Virus record (IMG/VR): IMGVR_UViG_3300020171_000045 | Span: 1 to 47,334 of that record | Source of the DNA: a virus | Direction: 5' to 3' (one strand) | Length of the DNA stretch: 47,334 bases | In this document: positions 28,132 through 36,900 of the stretch, piece after piece | Position numbering within the stretch: position 1 is the first letter of the stretch | Layout of the letters: every line of letters begins with the position of its first letter | Made by a program: the position numbers and the translations under genes | Notes under the pieces: model-generated | The model's input: only the letters and a program-made list of their open reading frames with translations | Databases searched by the model: none | What the model was told of the DNA's origin: nothing

Positions 28132-30667
28132 TCCTTTCCAAAATAGCTCTATCTATGTAGGGAAGAAAGTTGGTGGTGAAGGTTCACCTGATGCTAAGAT
28201 TGCCTGGATAGGTGAAGCGCCCGGAGTGATCGAAGCTAAGGAAGGTAGACCCTTCAGTCCAAATGCACCTGCTGGAAAATTAATGACTGAGTTGATGCAC
28301 TCAGTCGGTATATCTCGAGGTGATGTCTACCTCACCAATATCATAAAGGAGCGCCCTGGCAAAAGTAAAATTGATCCTCGCCAGGATGATCTGACACCTT
28401 GGTTTAGAGTCAGTTCACAGGGAAGAGTCACAGTGACACCCGCCTACGTTACCTATCGAGATATACTGATTGAAGAACTGAAAGGGATCAAGGCAAATGT
28501 TTTCGTCCCAGCTGGCAACATTTCATTGTATGCCTTAACAGGTTTGACTGCTATCACAAAGCGAAGAGGTTCAATCCTTGAAGGTAATTTCTGGCCTGGG
28601 ATGAAGGTGGTACCTACAATTCATCCAGCTGCTGCTCTTCCTCACAAGAATCCTATCTTCAAATACTTTATCAAGGCTGACTTGAGAAGGATAGTAGAAG
28701 AGTCTAAGTCTCCAATCATCAGTTTGCCAGGAAGAAGTCTAAAGATATTGCCTTCATATGGAGAGACCTGTGGATACCTTGAGAGCTGCAAACTGTTGGA
28801 AAGGATAGCTGTTGACATCGAAGTTCTCAATGAAGAAATAAGTCATGTCGCTATCGCTAAGGAAGCAGATGACGCTATCTCTATTTCGTTTACTGCACAA
28901 GGCGAAAGCTTCTTAACACCACCTCAAGAGGCCCATATCTGGCAGCTAATTGCTGAGTTGATGGAGAATCCAAATATTGTAAAGGAGAATCAGAATATCA
29001 CTTTTGATGCTGCCTTCATGTTTAGGAAGCTGGGGATAGTTGTCAGGAATATGGAAGACACTATGGTTCAGATGGGTATCCTATTCCCAGATTTTCCGAA
29101 GAGCTTAGGTTTCATAACTTCACTTTATACTCGTGAACCTTACTATAAAGATGAGCGGAAGAAGCAGTCTAAGCTGTATGACGAAACAAAGTTCTCCATT
29201 TATAATGCTAAGGACCCTGCTATGGTGAGAGAGATCTTTCCTAAGTTGAAGGTTGAATTAGAGAAGCAGGGAAATGAGGAGACTTATCAGTATCAGAAAA
29301 GGATGATAGCTCCATGCGTATATATGCAGGAGAGAGGGATGAAGGTTGATGTTGGAGGACTGGCTGAAGCAAATAAGGAAGCTGATGAAAGACTAGTTAA
29401 GTTGGAAGCAGATATTCAGAAGGCAGTCGGACACTCCTTCAATCCTCGTAGTTCAGCGCAGGTCATGGATTACTTTTATAAGGAACTTAGTATAGAACCA
29501 TATACTAAAAAGGGTAGGCCAACTGCTGATCAAAATGCTATCAAGCGTTTAGCGAGACGTGGAGTTCATGTTGCTATACTGATGAGAGACTATAGGAAGC
29601 TACACAAGTTTAAGACATCATATTTAGAAATGGTGATAGGGAAGGACGGACGTCTCCATTCTGCTATGAACCCTATTGGAACTACGACTGGGCGACTAGC
29701 TGCATCAAAAGATATTTTAGGTGAGGGTGGCAATGTGCAAACGCTCCCTAAAATGTTTTATCCCTTTGTAATAGCTGATGAAGGCTGCGTCATGTACCAC
29801 CTCGATATTGAGCAAGGAGAGAATAGGATAGTTGCAAACATTGCACCTGAGCCTCTAATGAAAGCTGCCTTTGATAAGGATAGGGACGTGCATAGACAGA
29901 CTGCTAGTCTAATTTTTAATATCCCCTTCGATCAAGTCTCAAATGAAGAAGGCAGTTCGCCTATGGGAAATGGAGAACATTCTCAGAGATTTTGGGGCAA
30001 GAAGTCAAATCATGCTTTCAACTATGGTGAAGGATATGTAAGATTCTCACTAGACTGTGACCTTCCAGAAACACAGGGTAAGTTCATTTACTTGAGATAT
30101 CACCAACTCTATCCAGGAATCAGGCAGTACTGGGAGTGGGTCACTGAGTCCTGTCGGAAGAATAGTAGGATATTAACTAATTTGTTTGGGAGGAAGCGTT
30201 TGTTCCTTGGAAACTGGAATGATGAACTCTTTAAAGATTTGTACGCCTTCATTCCACAGAGCACGATTGCTGATAAGATCAACAGGCAAGGTGTGATTCC
30301 AATCTACGAAGACCAAAAAAGTTTTGGGGCTATTGATCTATTAAATCAGATTCATGATGCCATCCTGTTTCAGATCCCTCTATCATATAGCTGGGTAGAA
30401 CACGCTGAGGCACTTCTAAAACTGATCAACCTACTCACAACTCCTTTGAAGTGGCATGGAACTGAGTTCGTTCTTCCAGTTGAGCTGAAAATGGGTACTA
30501 ACTTAGCAGATATGATGGAGGTCAAATGTGGAGATAAAGCTGAAACGCTGGCAAGAGATCTTGAAAATATTTATAGAGAACGCATCCTTACTCAGTCAAA
30601 AGTTTCACTCGAACATAGTTTACAGATTGAGGAATCAGATACTGGGGAATTGCTGGGAGATCAATGA
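28121..30667 (+). CDS. DNA polymerase A with N-terminal uracil-DNA-glycosylase-like domain
   Basis: 848 residues from ATG 28121 (GGGAGG upstream). Residues 1-200 are a family-4-type UDG: GEAPGVIEAKEGRPF then a TNIIKERP strand and VPTIHPAAAL. There is no cysteine in this part, so the usual 4Fe-4S cluster is absent. A 3'-5' exonuclease follows (VDIEV, ENQNITFDAAFM, YNAKDPAMV). The polymerase has motif A with Asp562 and Glu567 (LDIEQGENR), motif B KKSNHAFNYG, and motif C QIHDAIL with His745-Asp746, where the usual Glu is Ala. SPO1-like phages have a similar fusion. Main replicase. Confidence 0.95.
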   Translation: MVSNPFQNSSIYVGKKVGGEGSPDAKIAWIGEAPGVIEAKEGRPFSPNAPAGKLMTELMHSVGISRGDVYLTNIIKERPGKSKIDPRQDDLTPWFRVSSQGRVTVTPAYVTYRDILIEELKGIKANVFVPAGNISLYALTGLTAITKRRGSILEGNFWPGMKVVPTIHPAAALPHKNPIFKYFIKADLRRIVEESKSPIISLPGRSLKILPSYGETCGYLESCKLLERIAVDIEVLNEEISHVAIAKEADDAISISFTAQGESFLTPPQEAHIWQLIAELMENPNIVKENQNITFDAAFMFRKLGIVVRNMEDTMVQMGILFPDFPKSLGFITSLYTREPYYKDERKKQSKLYDETKFSIYNAKDPAMVREIFPKLKVELEKQGNEETYQYQKRMIAPCVYMQERGMKVDVGGLAEANKEADERLVKLEADIQKAVGHSFNPRSSAQVMDYFYKELSIEPYTKKGRPTADQNAIKRLARRGVHVAILMRDYRKLHKFKTSYLEMVIGKDGRLHSAMNPIGTTTGRLAASKDILGEGGNVQTLPKMFYPFVIADEGCVMYHLDIEQGENRIVANIAPEPLMKAAFDKDRDVHRQTASLIFNIPFDQVSNEEGSSPMGNGEHSQRFWGKKSNHAFNYGEGYVRFSLDCDLPETQGKFIYLRYHQLYPGIRQYWEWVTESCRKNSRILTNLFGRKRLFLGNWNDELFKDLYAFIPQSTIADKINRQGVIPIYEDQKSFGAIDLLNQIHDAILFQIPLSYSWVEHAEALLKLINLLTTPLKWHGTEFVLPVELKMGTNLADMMEVKCGDKAETLARDLENIYRERILTQSKVSLEHSLQIEESDTGELLGDQ

Positions 30668-31019
30668 CGATTATAGTTATATAATGATAAAGGGTGTAAG
30701 GATAGGAGCACATGTTCTTTCCTGGCTACTTTACAAAGATCATAGCCTTCTCTTAAATAAAGAAGTATGTCACTTCTGTAATAATCCAAGCTGTGCTAAT
30801 CCTCAGCATCTTTATGTAGCTTCTCATAAAGAAAACTTACAATATGCTCCTCGAAGTCATGGGCATATTAACTCAAAACTTAACACAGTCATTGCTTCGC
30901 GAATTAGAGAGGAATATAAACAGGGAAAGACTACAGAACGAAACTTAGCTAAAAAGTATGGAGTCCACAGATCCTCAATTCATAGACTTTTAAAGGAGGA
31001 GACGTGGCAAGAAAGTTAG
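30528..31019 (+). CDS. HNH endonuclease with HTH, overlapping the polymerase gene
   Basis: 163 residues from GTG 30528, with GGAGG 6 nt upstream. HNH core: NCWEINDDYSYIMI, GAHVLSWLLYKDH, VCHFCNNPSCANPQHLYVAS and HKENLQ. The C-terminus KTTERNLAKKYGVHRSSIHR is a helix-turn-helix for DNA binding. The first 140 nt overlap the polymerase gene in another frame, which is exceptional here. Either the nuclease invaded the polymerase 3' end, or translation starts at ATG 30684 and the extension is spurious. The core itself is certain. Confidence 0.85.
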   Translation: MEIKLKRWQEILKIFIENASLLSQKFHSNIVYRLRNQILGNCWEINDDYSYIMIKGVRIGAHVLSWLLYKDHSLLLNKEVCHFCNNPSCANPQHLYVASHKENLQYAPRSHGHINSKLNTVIASRIREEYKQGKTTERNLAKKYGVHRSSIHRLLKEETWQES

Positions 31020-32206
31020 ATGATTGGTTAACTTCATTTCTTGAGTTCACTTCTAACACGGAGCCCAAAAAATCATTTAGGTTATGGACTGGCATAAGTA
31101 CTATAGCAGCGATGCTACAGAGGAAGGTTAGTTTACCCTGGGGACACTTCTCAATTTTCCCCAACCTATATATAATTTTGGTAGGGCCATCTGGGTCGAG
31201 AAAGGGAACAGCCATGAATCTTGGCTATCCATTCCTAAGAGAATTGGGGATTAGACTAGCTGCCGAAGCCATCACTCGTGAAGCTCTTATTAAAGATTTG
31301 AAGTTGAGCAGCAATACTCAAATTGATAGCCAGGGAAGACCTTTGATCCATTGTTCTTTAACAGTGCATAGTCAGGAACTGACTGTCTTCCTTGGCTATA
31401 ACAATATGCAGATGATGGCTGATTTGTGTGACTGGTATGACTGCAAAGATAGATGGACCTACAGAACGAAGAATATGGGAACTGATGAACTAATTGGAGT
31501 GTGGGTCAATCTATTAGGTGCAACAACTCCTGAACTCCTCCGTAGTACGTTGCCAGCTGACGCAATAGGCGGCGGCCTTACAGCAAGAATGATCTTGATA
31601 TTTGAGAAGCGGAAGGCTAAGTCAGTAACCTGTCCATTCTTGACCGCGGAAGAGATAAAGTTGAGGGAAGCATTACTGTCAGATCTGGAGCAGATTCTAA
31701 TGTTAGCAGGTGAGTTCAAAATATCCCAGGAATATTTAGATTACTGGAACTATTGGTATCCAGCTCAGGATAACAATCCCCCCTTTACTGACATACGACT
31801 GAGTGGGTATGTCGAGCGGAGAGCTATTCATGCCCTTAAGCTAAGCATCATAGCTAATGTCTCCCGAAGTAGTAAGATGGTTTTAGAGCTGCAAGATTTA
31901 CAGAGAGCAATAGCACTAATGCAGGAAGCTGAACAGAAGATGCTATATGTATTTAGTGGAGTTGGGAAGGCTAAGATGGCTGACGTATTAGTGAAGGCCT
32001 GGACTTATATAGCAATGAACAAATCAGTTAGGACTTCAGAGCTATTAAGACAGTTTCATTCAGACGCAGATGTTGACGATCTATCATCTGTGGTTAGAAC
32101 ACTTGAGACTATGAAGACTATCAGGGTACAGTATGTAGGAACAGATCCTGTAATTGATTACATAGGGACTAAAGCAATGGAAGAAAAATATGGGATAGGA
32201 GGATAA
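31004..32206 (+). CDS. DUF3987-like replicative ATPase (helicase/primase type)
   Basis: 400 residues from GTG 31004 (AAAGGAGGAG upstream). Walker A VGPSGSRKGT at 60-69 follows the strand NLYIILV; HSQELTVFLGYN and VNLLGATTPELLRSTLPADA with GGGLTARMILIFE are the sensor-like segments of DUF3987/YfjI-type proteins, superfamily 3-like phage helicases or primases without a visible primase domain. Its place directly after the DNA polymerase suggests a replication fork ATPase. No other helicase is evident in the window, so this one probably supplies that activity. Confidence 0.82.
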   Translation: MARKLDDWLTSFLEFTSNTEPKKSFRLWTGISTIAAMLQRKVSLPWGHFSIFPNLYIILVGPSGSRKGTAMNLGYPFLRELGIRLAAEAITREALIKDLKLSSNTQIDSQGRPLIHCSLTVHSQELTVFLGYNNMQMMADLCDWYDCKDRWTYRTKNMGTDELIGVWVNLLGATTPELLRSTLPADAIGGGLTARMILIFEKRKAKSVTCPFLTAEEIKLREALLSDLEQILMLAGEFKISQEYLDYWNYWYPAQDNNPPFTDIRLSGYVERRAIHALKLSIIANVSRSSKMVLELQDLQRAIALMQEAEQKMLYVFSGVGKAKMADVLVKAWTYIAMNKSVRTSELLRQFHSDADVDDLSSVVRTLETMKTIRVQYVGTDPVIDYIGTKAMEEKYGIGG

Positions 32207-32207
32207 A

Positions 32208-32399
32208 ATGAAGATTAGTCGTGGAGTAAGATTCGTTCCAATAGTTGTAACACTAGAAGACTTGAGAGAGGCAAGAATGCTTTTGAGTACTCTTCTAGTT
32301 GGTAGAAACATTATGAGGTTAGACTTTGATACGTTTGATAAGTGTATAGTTGATAACCTCATCAAAGCTCTACAGTCTGAAGGAATCACAGAGATATGA
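32208..32399 (+). CDS. Small early protein, unknown
   Basis: 63 residues, MKISRGVRFVPIVVTLEDLR then EARMLLSTLLVGRNIMRLDF, an alpha/beta pattern with a hydrophobic first strand. Good GGAGG site, ATGA overlap with the next gene. Not recognised. Confidence 0.7.
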   Translation: MKISRGVRFVPIVVTLEDLREARMLLSTLLVGRNIMRLDFDTFDKCIVDNLIKALQSEGITEI

Positions 32400-32833
32400 C
32401 TTGGTGGCTTGCTTTAGTTGTTTTCGCAGCTAGCGTCCTTGACGACGTTCTCTATGTCTTCTTCGTAAATCAAATATTTAAGAAGAGGAAGTGGAGAGCA
32501 AGTTTGTTGTCAGGGGCGCTAACTGGCCTCGTCAGCTTTGAAGGCATCATGCAATATACTGAGCTAAGGGCGTATGTTGTACCTAATGCAGTTGGCTCAG
32601 TAGTAGGGTGTATGCTAGCTATGTGGATTGAAGAACGTTGGTTTAGTAGGCGTGTTGAAATGAAAGTAAACTGTCCCACCTGTGGCAAATTTTGCACAGG
32701 CGTTGTAGCAGAGTTAGCAGACTATGGACTTGAGAGTGTGTATGGAATATGTAAAGTGCACGGTAAGGTTCCACTTAAAGGATGGAACTATGAAGATTTT
32801 ATACCTAAGAGAATTGTGAAAGGGGGGCAATAA
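32396..32833 (+). CDS. Membrane protein with C-terminal zinc ribbon
   Basis: 145 residues. Two to three hydrophobic helices (WWLALVVFAASVLDDVLYVF, LLSGALTGLVSFEGIMQY, NAVGSVVGCMLAMWIEE) are of the DUF5698/YebE-like type. A cytoplasmic ribbon VNCPTCGKFCTGVV follows, then VYGICKVHGKV. Membrane proteins of this type are found in phages without known function. The combination with a metal-binding tail is notable. Confidence 0.75.
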   Translation: MTWWLALVVFAASVLDDVLYVFFVNQIFKKRKWRASLLSGALTGLVSFEGIMQYTELRAYVVPNAVGSVVGCMLAMWIEERWFSRRVEMKVNCPTCGKFCTGVVAELADYGLESVYGICKVHGKVPLKGWNYEDFIPKRIVKGGQ

Positions 32834-33051
32834 TGACAGTCTTAGTGAAGAGAATTGATAGATATTCAGATCTGCTATATAAGGCCATAAGAGAGCTTAA
32901 TGAACTCCATTATAACAGTTTAATAGATCCCGATTGGAAGAAGTCAAATGGAGATTATCATAGAGTTGCGGCTACCATTCTAGGTCTTGGGATAGCGCTT
33001 GAAAATGTTGTCGCTACGTTCAAAATTTTGAACAAAGGTGGGAAAGAATGA
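32833..33051 (+). CDS. Small early protein; end encoded by palindrome
   Basis: 72 residues, MTVLVKRIDRYSDLLYKAIR then ELNELHYNSLIDPDWKKSNG, helical. The C-terminal codons (ATFKILNKGGKE) are read through palindrome copy 13. TAATG junction with the upstream gene. Unassigned. Confidence 0.72.
   Translation: MTVLVKRIDRYSDLLYKAIRELNELHYNSLIDPDWKKSNGDYHRVAATILGLGIALENVVATFKILNKGGKE
33012..33039 (+). repeat. 28-bp palindromic element, copy 13
   Basis: GTTCAAAATTTTGAAC core is perfect; the left arm is CGCTAC. Lies inside the 3' end of the upstream gene and supplies AAAGGTGGG for the gene at 33048. Confidence 0.9.
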
Positions 33052-33221
33052 AGATCACACACTGCAACAACAAAGATGAAGCACAGGCTCTCGCAAACTT
33101 TTTGTGGAATGAAGGTGAAAGACACAAGGGAGACATTGAAGCTATCAATGAAGACTTAGAGTTACTATGGAAAAAGTGGGAAGTACTACCTACTTATACA
33201 AAAGCGTTTGTTAAACCATAA
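33048..33221 (+). CDS. 57-residue early protein
   Basis: MKITHCNNKDEAQALANFLW then NEGERHKGDIEAINEDLELL, helical. Starts inside the upstream stop (ATGA). The ribosome site is in palindrome copy 13. Unassigned. Confidence 0.65.
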   Translation: MKITHCNNKDEAQALANFLWNEGERHKGDIEAINEDLELLWKKWEVLPTYTKAFVKP

Positions 33222-33242
33222 AAGGTAGAAAGGAGAAAGAAG

Positions 33243-33530
33243 ATGAGTGGCGGGTCAATGAATTATTTCTATGCAGATTTGGAAGATGCAGCAGATAAGT
33301 TCAAACTAAGTACACTGTGTAGACTAGCTATACATTCTCACATGCTTAAACTAGCTAAGGCACTGAGAGCTATTGAATGGAATGATAGTGGAGATGGAGA
33401 TGACCAAGAGGAAGAGTTGATCCATGAATGTCTTGCACCTGGACAGATATTAGCTGAAATTATTACAGAGGCTAAAAGAATATTAAGAGAATTAGAAAGG
33501 GAGATAAAGAGAAATGAAAGGAATACTTAG
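33243..33530 (+). CDS. Conserved small phage protein (MSGGSxxY family)
   Basis: 95 residues, MSGGSMNYFYADLEDAADKF then HSHMLKLAKALRAIEWNDSG and an acidic DGDDQEEELIHE. The pattern MSGGSxNYxY...LxxLAxALxxIEWxDSGD is common in phages and some bacteria, with no established role. AAAGGAG ribosome site; overlaps the next start by 17 nt. Confidence 0.85.
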   Translation: MSGGSMNYFYADLEDAADKFKLSTLCRLAIHSHMLKLAKALRAIEWNDSGDGDDQEEELIHECLAPGQILAEIITEAKRILRELEREIKRNERNT

Positions 33531-33756
33531 ATTCGATCTGCCTGAAGAAAACAATGAGTTCATGTTAGCGAAGAAAGGAAGTGAGTGGGCCAACGTACTT
33601 TATACTGTTGATAAGCGACTTAGAGACTGGCTAAAGTATGGATTCCCTCCAACCCCTTCACCTTTTGAAAGTGTTAGAGATACGTTGGAGAGTGTCAGAG
33701 TCTGTATACATGAAGAAATGCAGGCTTCAAACTTGACGTTTGATGATCTAAACTAA
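33514..33756 (+). CDS. Conserved small phage protein
   Basis: 80 residues, MKGILRFDLPEENNEFMLAK then KGSEWANVLYTVDKRLRDWL. The start FDLPEExxEFxLAxxGSxWxxVLYxxDxxLR recalls a widespread phage hypothetical family. Function unknown. GGGAG-type ribosome site inside the upstream gene end. Confidence 0.8.
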   Translation: MKGILRFDLPEENNEFMLAKKGSEWANVLYTVDKRLRDWLKYGFPPTPSPFESVRDTLESVRVCIHEEMQASNLTFDDLN

Positions 33757-33766
33757 GGAGGGTAAA

Positions 33767-33994
33767 GTGGAAAAACTAGAGCTCAAATTTACTGTACGAT
33801 GTACTTGCGAAGAGGAACTTGAGGCCAAGTTCATATATGCAAATACGGTTATTGAAGTAGAACCTTGTAAGAGATGTCTTGACAGAGCTTATAAAGATGG
33901 CTTAAAGGGAGAAGTTGTAAAGCTATCGAACTACATACACTCTCCTGAGCAAGTACAAAGAGCCATAGATTGTATTATGAAGAGGAAGGATTAA
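33767..33994 (+). CDS. Last early gene, small Cys-containing protein
   Basis: 75 residues from GTG 33767 (AAGGAGGGT upstream). MEKLELKFTVRCTCEEELEA, CTC and EPCKRCLDR give a CxC/CxxC pair, possibly metal-binding, then a helix EGEVVKLSNYI-like. Its stop codon overlaps that of the convergent 2015-residue virion gene. Confidence 0.72.
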   Translation: MEKLELKFTVRCTCEEELEAKFIYANTVIEVEPCKRCLDRAYKDGLKGEVVKLSNYIHSPEQVQRAIDCIMKRKD

Positions 33995-36900
33995 TACCTC
34001 CTGAACTCTCTCACAGGCAACTGCCTCTGCCATAAATCCATACGCCTTGCCATTTTGCTGGCAAGCAGTTGCCTTGTTGCTGGATCTAAATGACTCTTCT
34101 CAATAGCAGCAATAATAGTGTCAGGACTTATAGCGTGAGTTGCAACTTCCTGCACAAGTTCTTCAGTAACTATATCAACGTCAATCATCCTGTGTCGCTT
34201 GACAATCTGCTCCACAATCTTCTTAGCTTGTGCCTTTTCTTTATCTTCCAAAGCCTTTGATATACGCATTTCAAGTTCTTGCACAGACGCTCCTAGAACT
34301 TTAAACCCACCTGCCATCTTCACAAGATCAGTCCAGTCTTCAACTTTGTACTTATTATTACCACCCTCATCAAGAATCCACCCGTCTTCATTCATTAACC
34401 CCTGCCAGAACTCATGCCACGTTCTGCCAACAGGCACTACACCTTTAGTGAACTTCTTAACGTCTTCCCATAAGTAGCTTTCTTCATTGATGATAGGCAT
34501 AACTATATCTCTCCCAAACCTCACGATGTCAGAGATTAAGATGCCAGCCCAATCAGCAGCCTTCTCAGGAAATTGAAATGCTGCAGGGGCAGAAGCGTCA
34601 ATCCCGAAGAATCCGAATACTCCTCTTGATAGACGAGGATAGTTATTGTTGAGCCAGGTATCAAGATCATCAAGCCAGCCTCCTCCACTACACAGTATTG
34701 GAATTGGAAGACTTTTAAGAGTAATCATAAGTCCTCTAGGCCCACCAAGAACTGCCTGCATTGTCAGATACTTAGCCCACTGATTCGCACCCTTCAAACC
34801 TCGAATGAATTCTATTTCCTTAATCATGTAAGCTCTGAACTGTCCAATCGTCTTTCCGCCTGGGCCACGAAGAATTTCGGGAAGTGCAGCAACTGTATAA
34901 TTGAACTCCTGTAGGTCAACAGAGCGCTTAGCAAATTCTACAGCCTCAGTTTCATCATATCCATACTCACCTCTACCATATAAATAGGATGTCATAAAAC
35001 TACGCTCTCGGACTGGAATCTCTGGAGCTTGGAACAGTTTCAATGGAGAGTACCAGTTCAGTCTGTTGACTAGATCTCCTCCCATTCCTTCAATTACTGA
35101 TACACCAAGTGAAGGAGCGTTCTTCTTAATAAACTCTTTACCGCCTTCAGTCTTTAACACCCTCTCCGCTTCGAGCATATACTTAGCACTAGTCTTAACC
35201 CAGATATGTCCCATGCCTGAGAGTCCATTGATAATTGCAGCTACAGGTCTATAGCCTAACTTCAGATTGGTTAAAACTGTCCTTGTAGCAGCCAATCCTC
35301 TCGTATATGCGAAAGACTGTTCGAAGCCAAGTCTATCAAGGAGGTCATCAACGATAGCATCGCCCTGTGTATACTCCCCCCTTATTGCCTCAAGCTGCTT
35401 TTCCAAAACTCTCTTCACTGCAGGCCTATCACTAAACTCATGAAGGTGATCTCTCAACTTTAGGATGTAAGGGTCAATAGCATGTTTCTTCTCAATACTA
35501 TGAACGTATAGTGGAAGAATGTCAAAGACATCCTTTTCACCAGGAAGCACTTCTTCACGTTCCTCTAAGAATTTAGACCAGATCTTCTGAGGTTTGATAG
35601 CAATACTTTTGCCTGGGAGCTCAGCCTTTAACTTCTCTGCTAAGTCCTTCCCAATATCGTCAGCGTACTGATTCACTAACTTAGCAATTTTGCCCTTCAT
35701 CATCCTGTAATGTTTCTGTGAGACCAGCGTTTGGAAATCTTTATCAACACGGTACGTAGTGTCAACCATGATACTTTCAACAGATGGATTCTCCTTCAGG
35801 TAGTGCAGTGCTTCATCAACTGCTTTCTTTTTAGTCTGAGCAAAAGAGATAATTCTTCCTTCAGAGTCAATAAGTGCAATCGAACCTCTCATGGCATGTG
35901 TGATATAGTCTTTAATACCGAAGTTTTCAATCTCTTTCCACTCCTTGAACAGGTCTAGCATATCTGCATACGTAGTTGTGCCCATTCTACCTTCAGCACT
36001 AGTTCTGTTATAGTCACGAGCATAACGATTCCATTTCTTAGTAGACTCAATAACGCTTTCTCCACTTATGAGAACGTCTGCGAATATGCGAGCTTCAGTT
36101 GAATTTGCGCCTAATATCAATGACTCTCTAAGAAATTTTTTATGCTTCGTTTTATAAAAGTCAAGGAACTTTCTAGTGTCAACTACAGCCTCTTTAATTT
36201 TAGGATCAAGTTTGTCGAGGTTAATAACTTCCCCACTCTCAATCTCCTTCAAAATAGAGGTGACCTTCTCACGCTCTCTTTCATTTAGATTTTCAGTAAT
36301 CCTATCTATTTCCATAAAGCCGAGACTGCGATTATAAGTCCAGATACCGAGTGAGTCAATCGCTTCAGCAGCAAAGGCAAGAGCATCTGGATGATCTCTC
36401 AACGCGAACAATGGAGAGTTAACACGAGCAGAAAGCTGAGAAATATCAATAGGCCTTTCCTTAACATTAACATTCTGCTGAACTGGAGTTCCAAGACCTG
36501 CATGAATCCCTGATCCTTTTAATGGATAGCTTTGAAGTGCATGCTCAACTTCAATAGACTTAATACGGGGAGTTGAAGCATTTACACTCCGTTCCTTAGC
36601 TTCATATGCTAACTGCTTATAGGTATAGTCTGCATTAAGTTCAATCACTTCTCGTCCAGTCTTCAAAGCGATATCTAACAATGTAGATTCGCGCTCACTC
36701 ATTGGCTTATTAAATAAAGTTAAAGATAGGAGTTCTTTGAATCTAATCCATAATGTACTTACTGTGCCGCCCCTCTCCACCTTCTCAGCAGGAATTGAAG
36801 CCAAATATCCTTGTAGTTCTGGGTCTACAAAAATACTAGCTATAAATTCCTCATTATTAGTCAATCCGTAATACAGACTGAGATAATCTCGACTTCTTGA

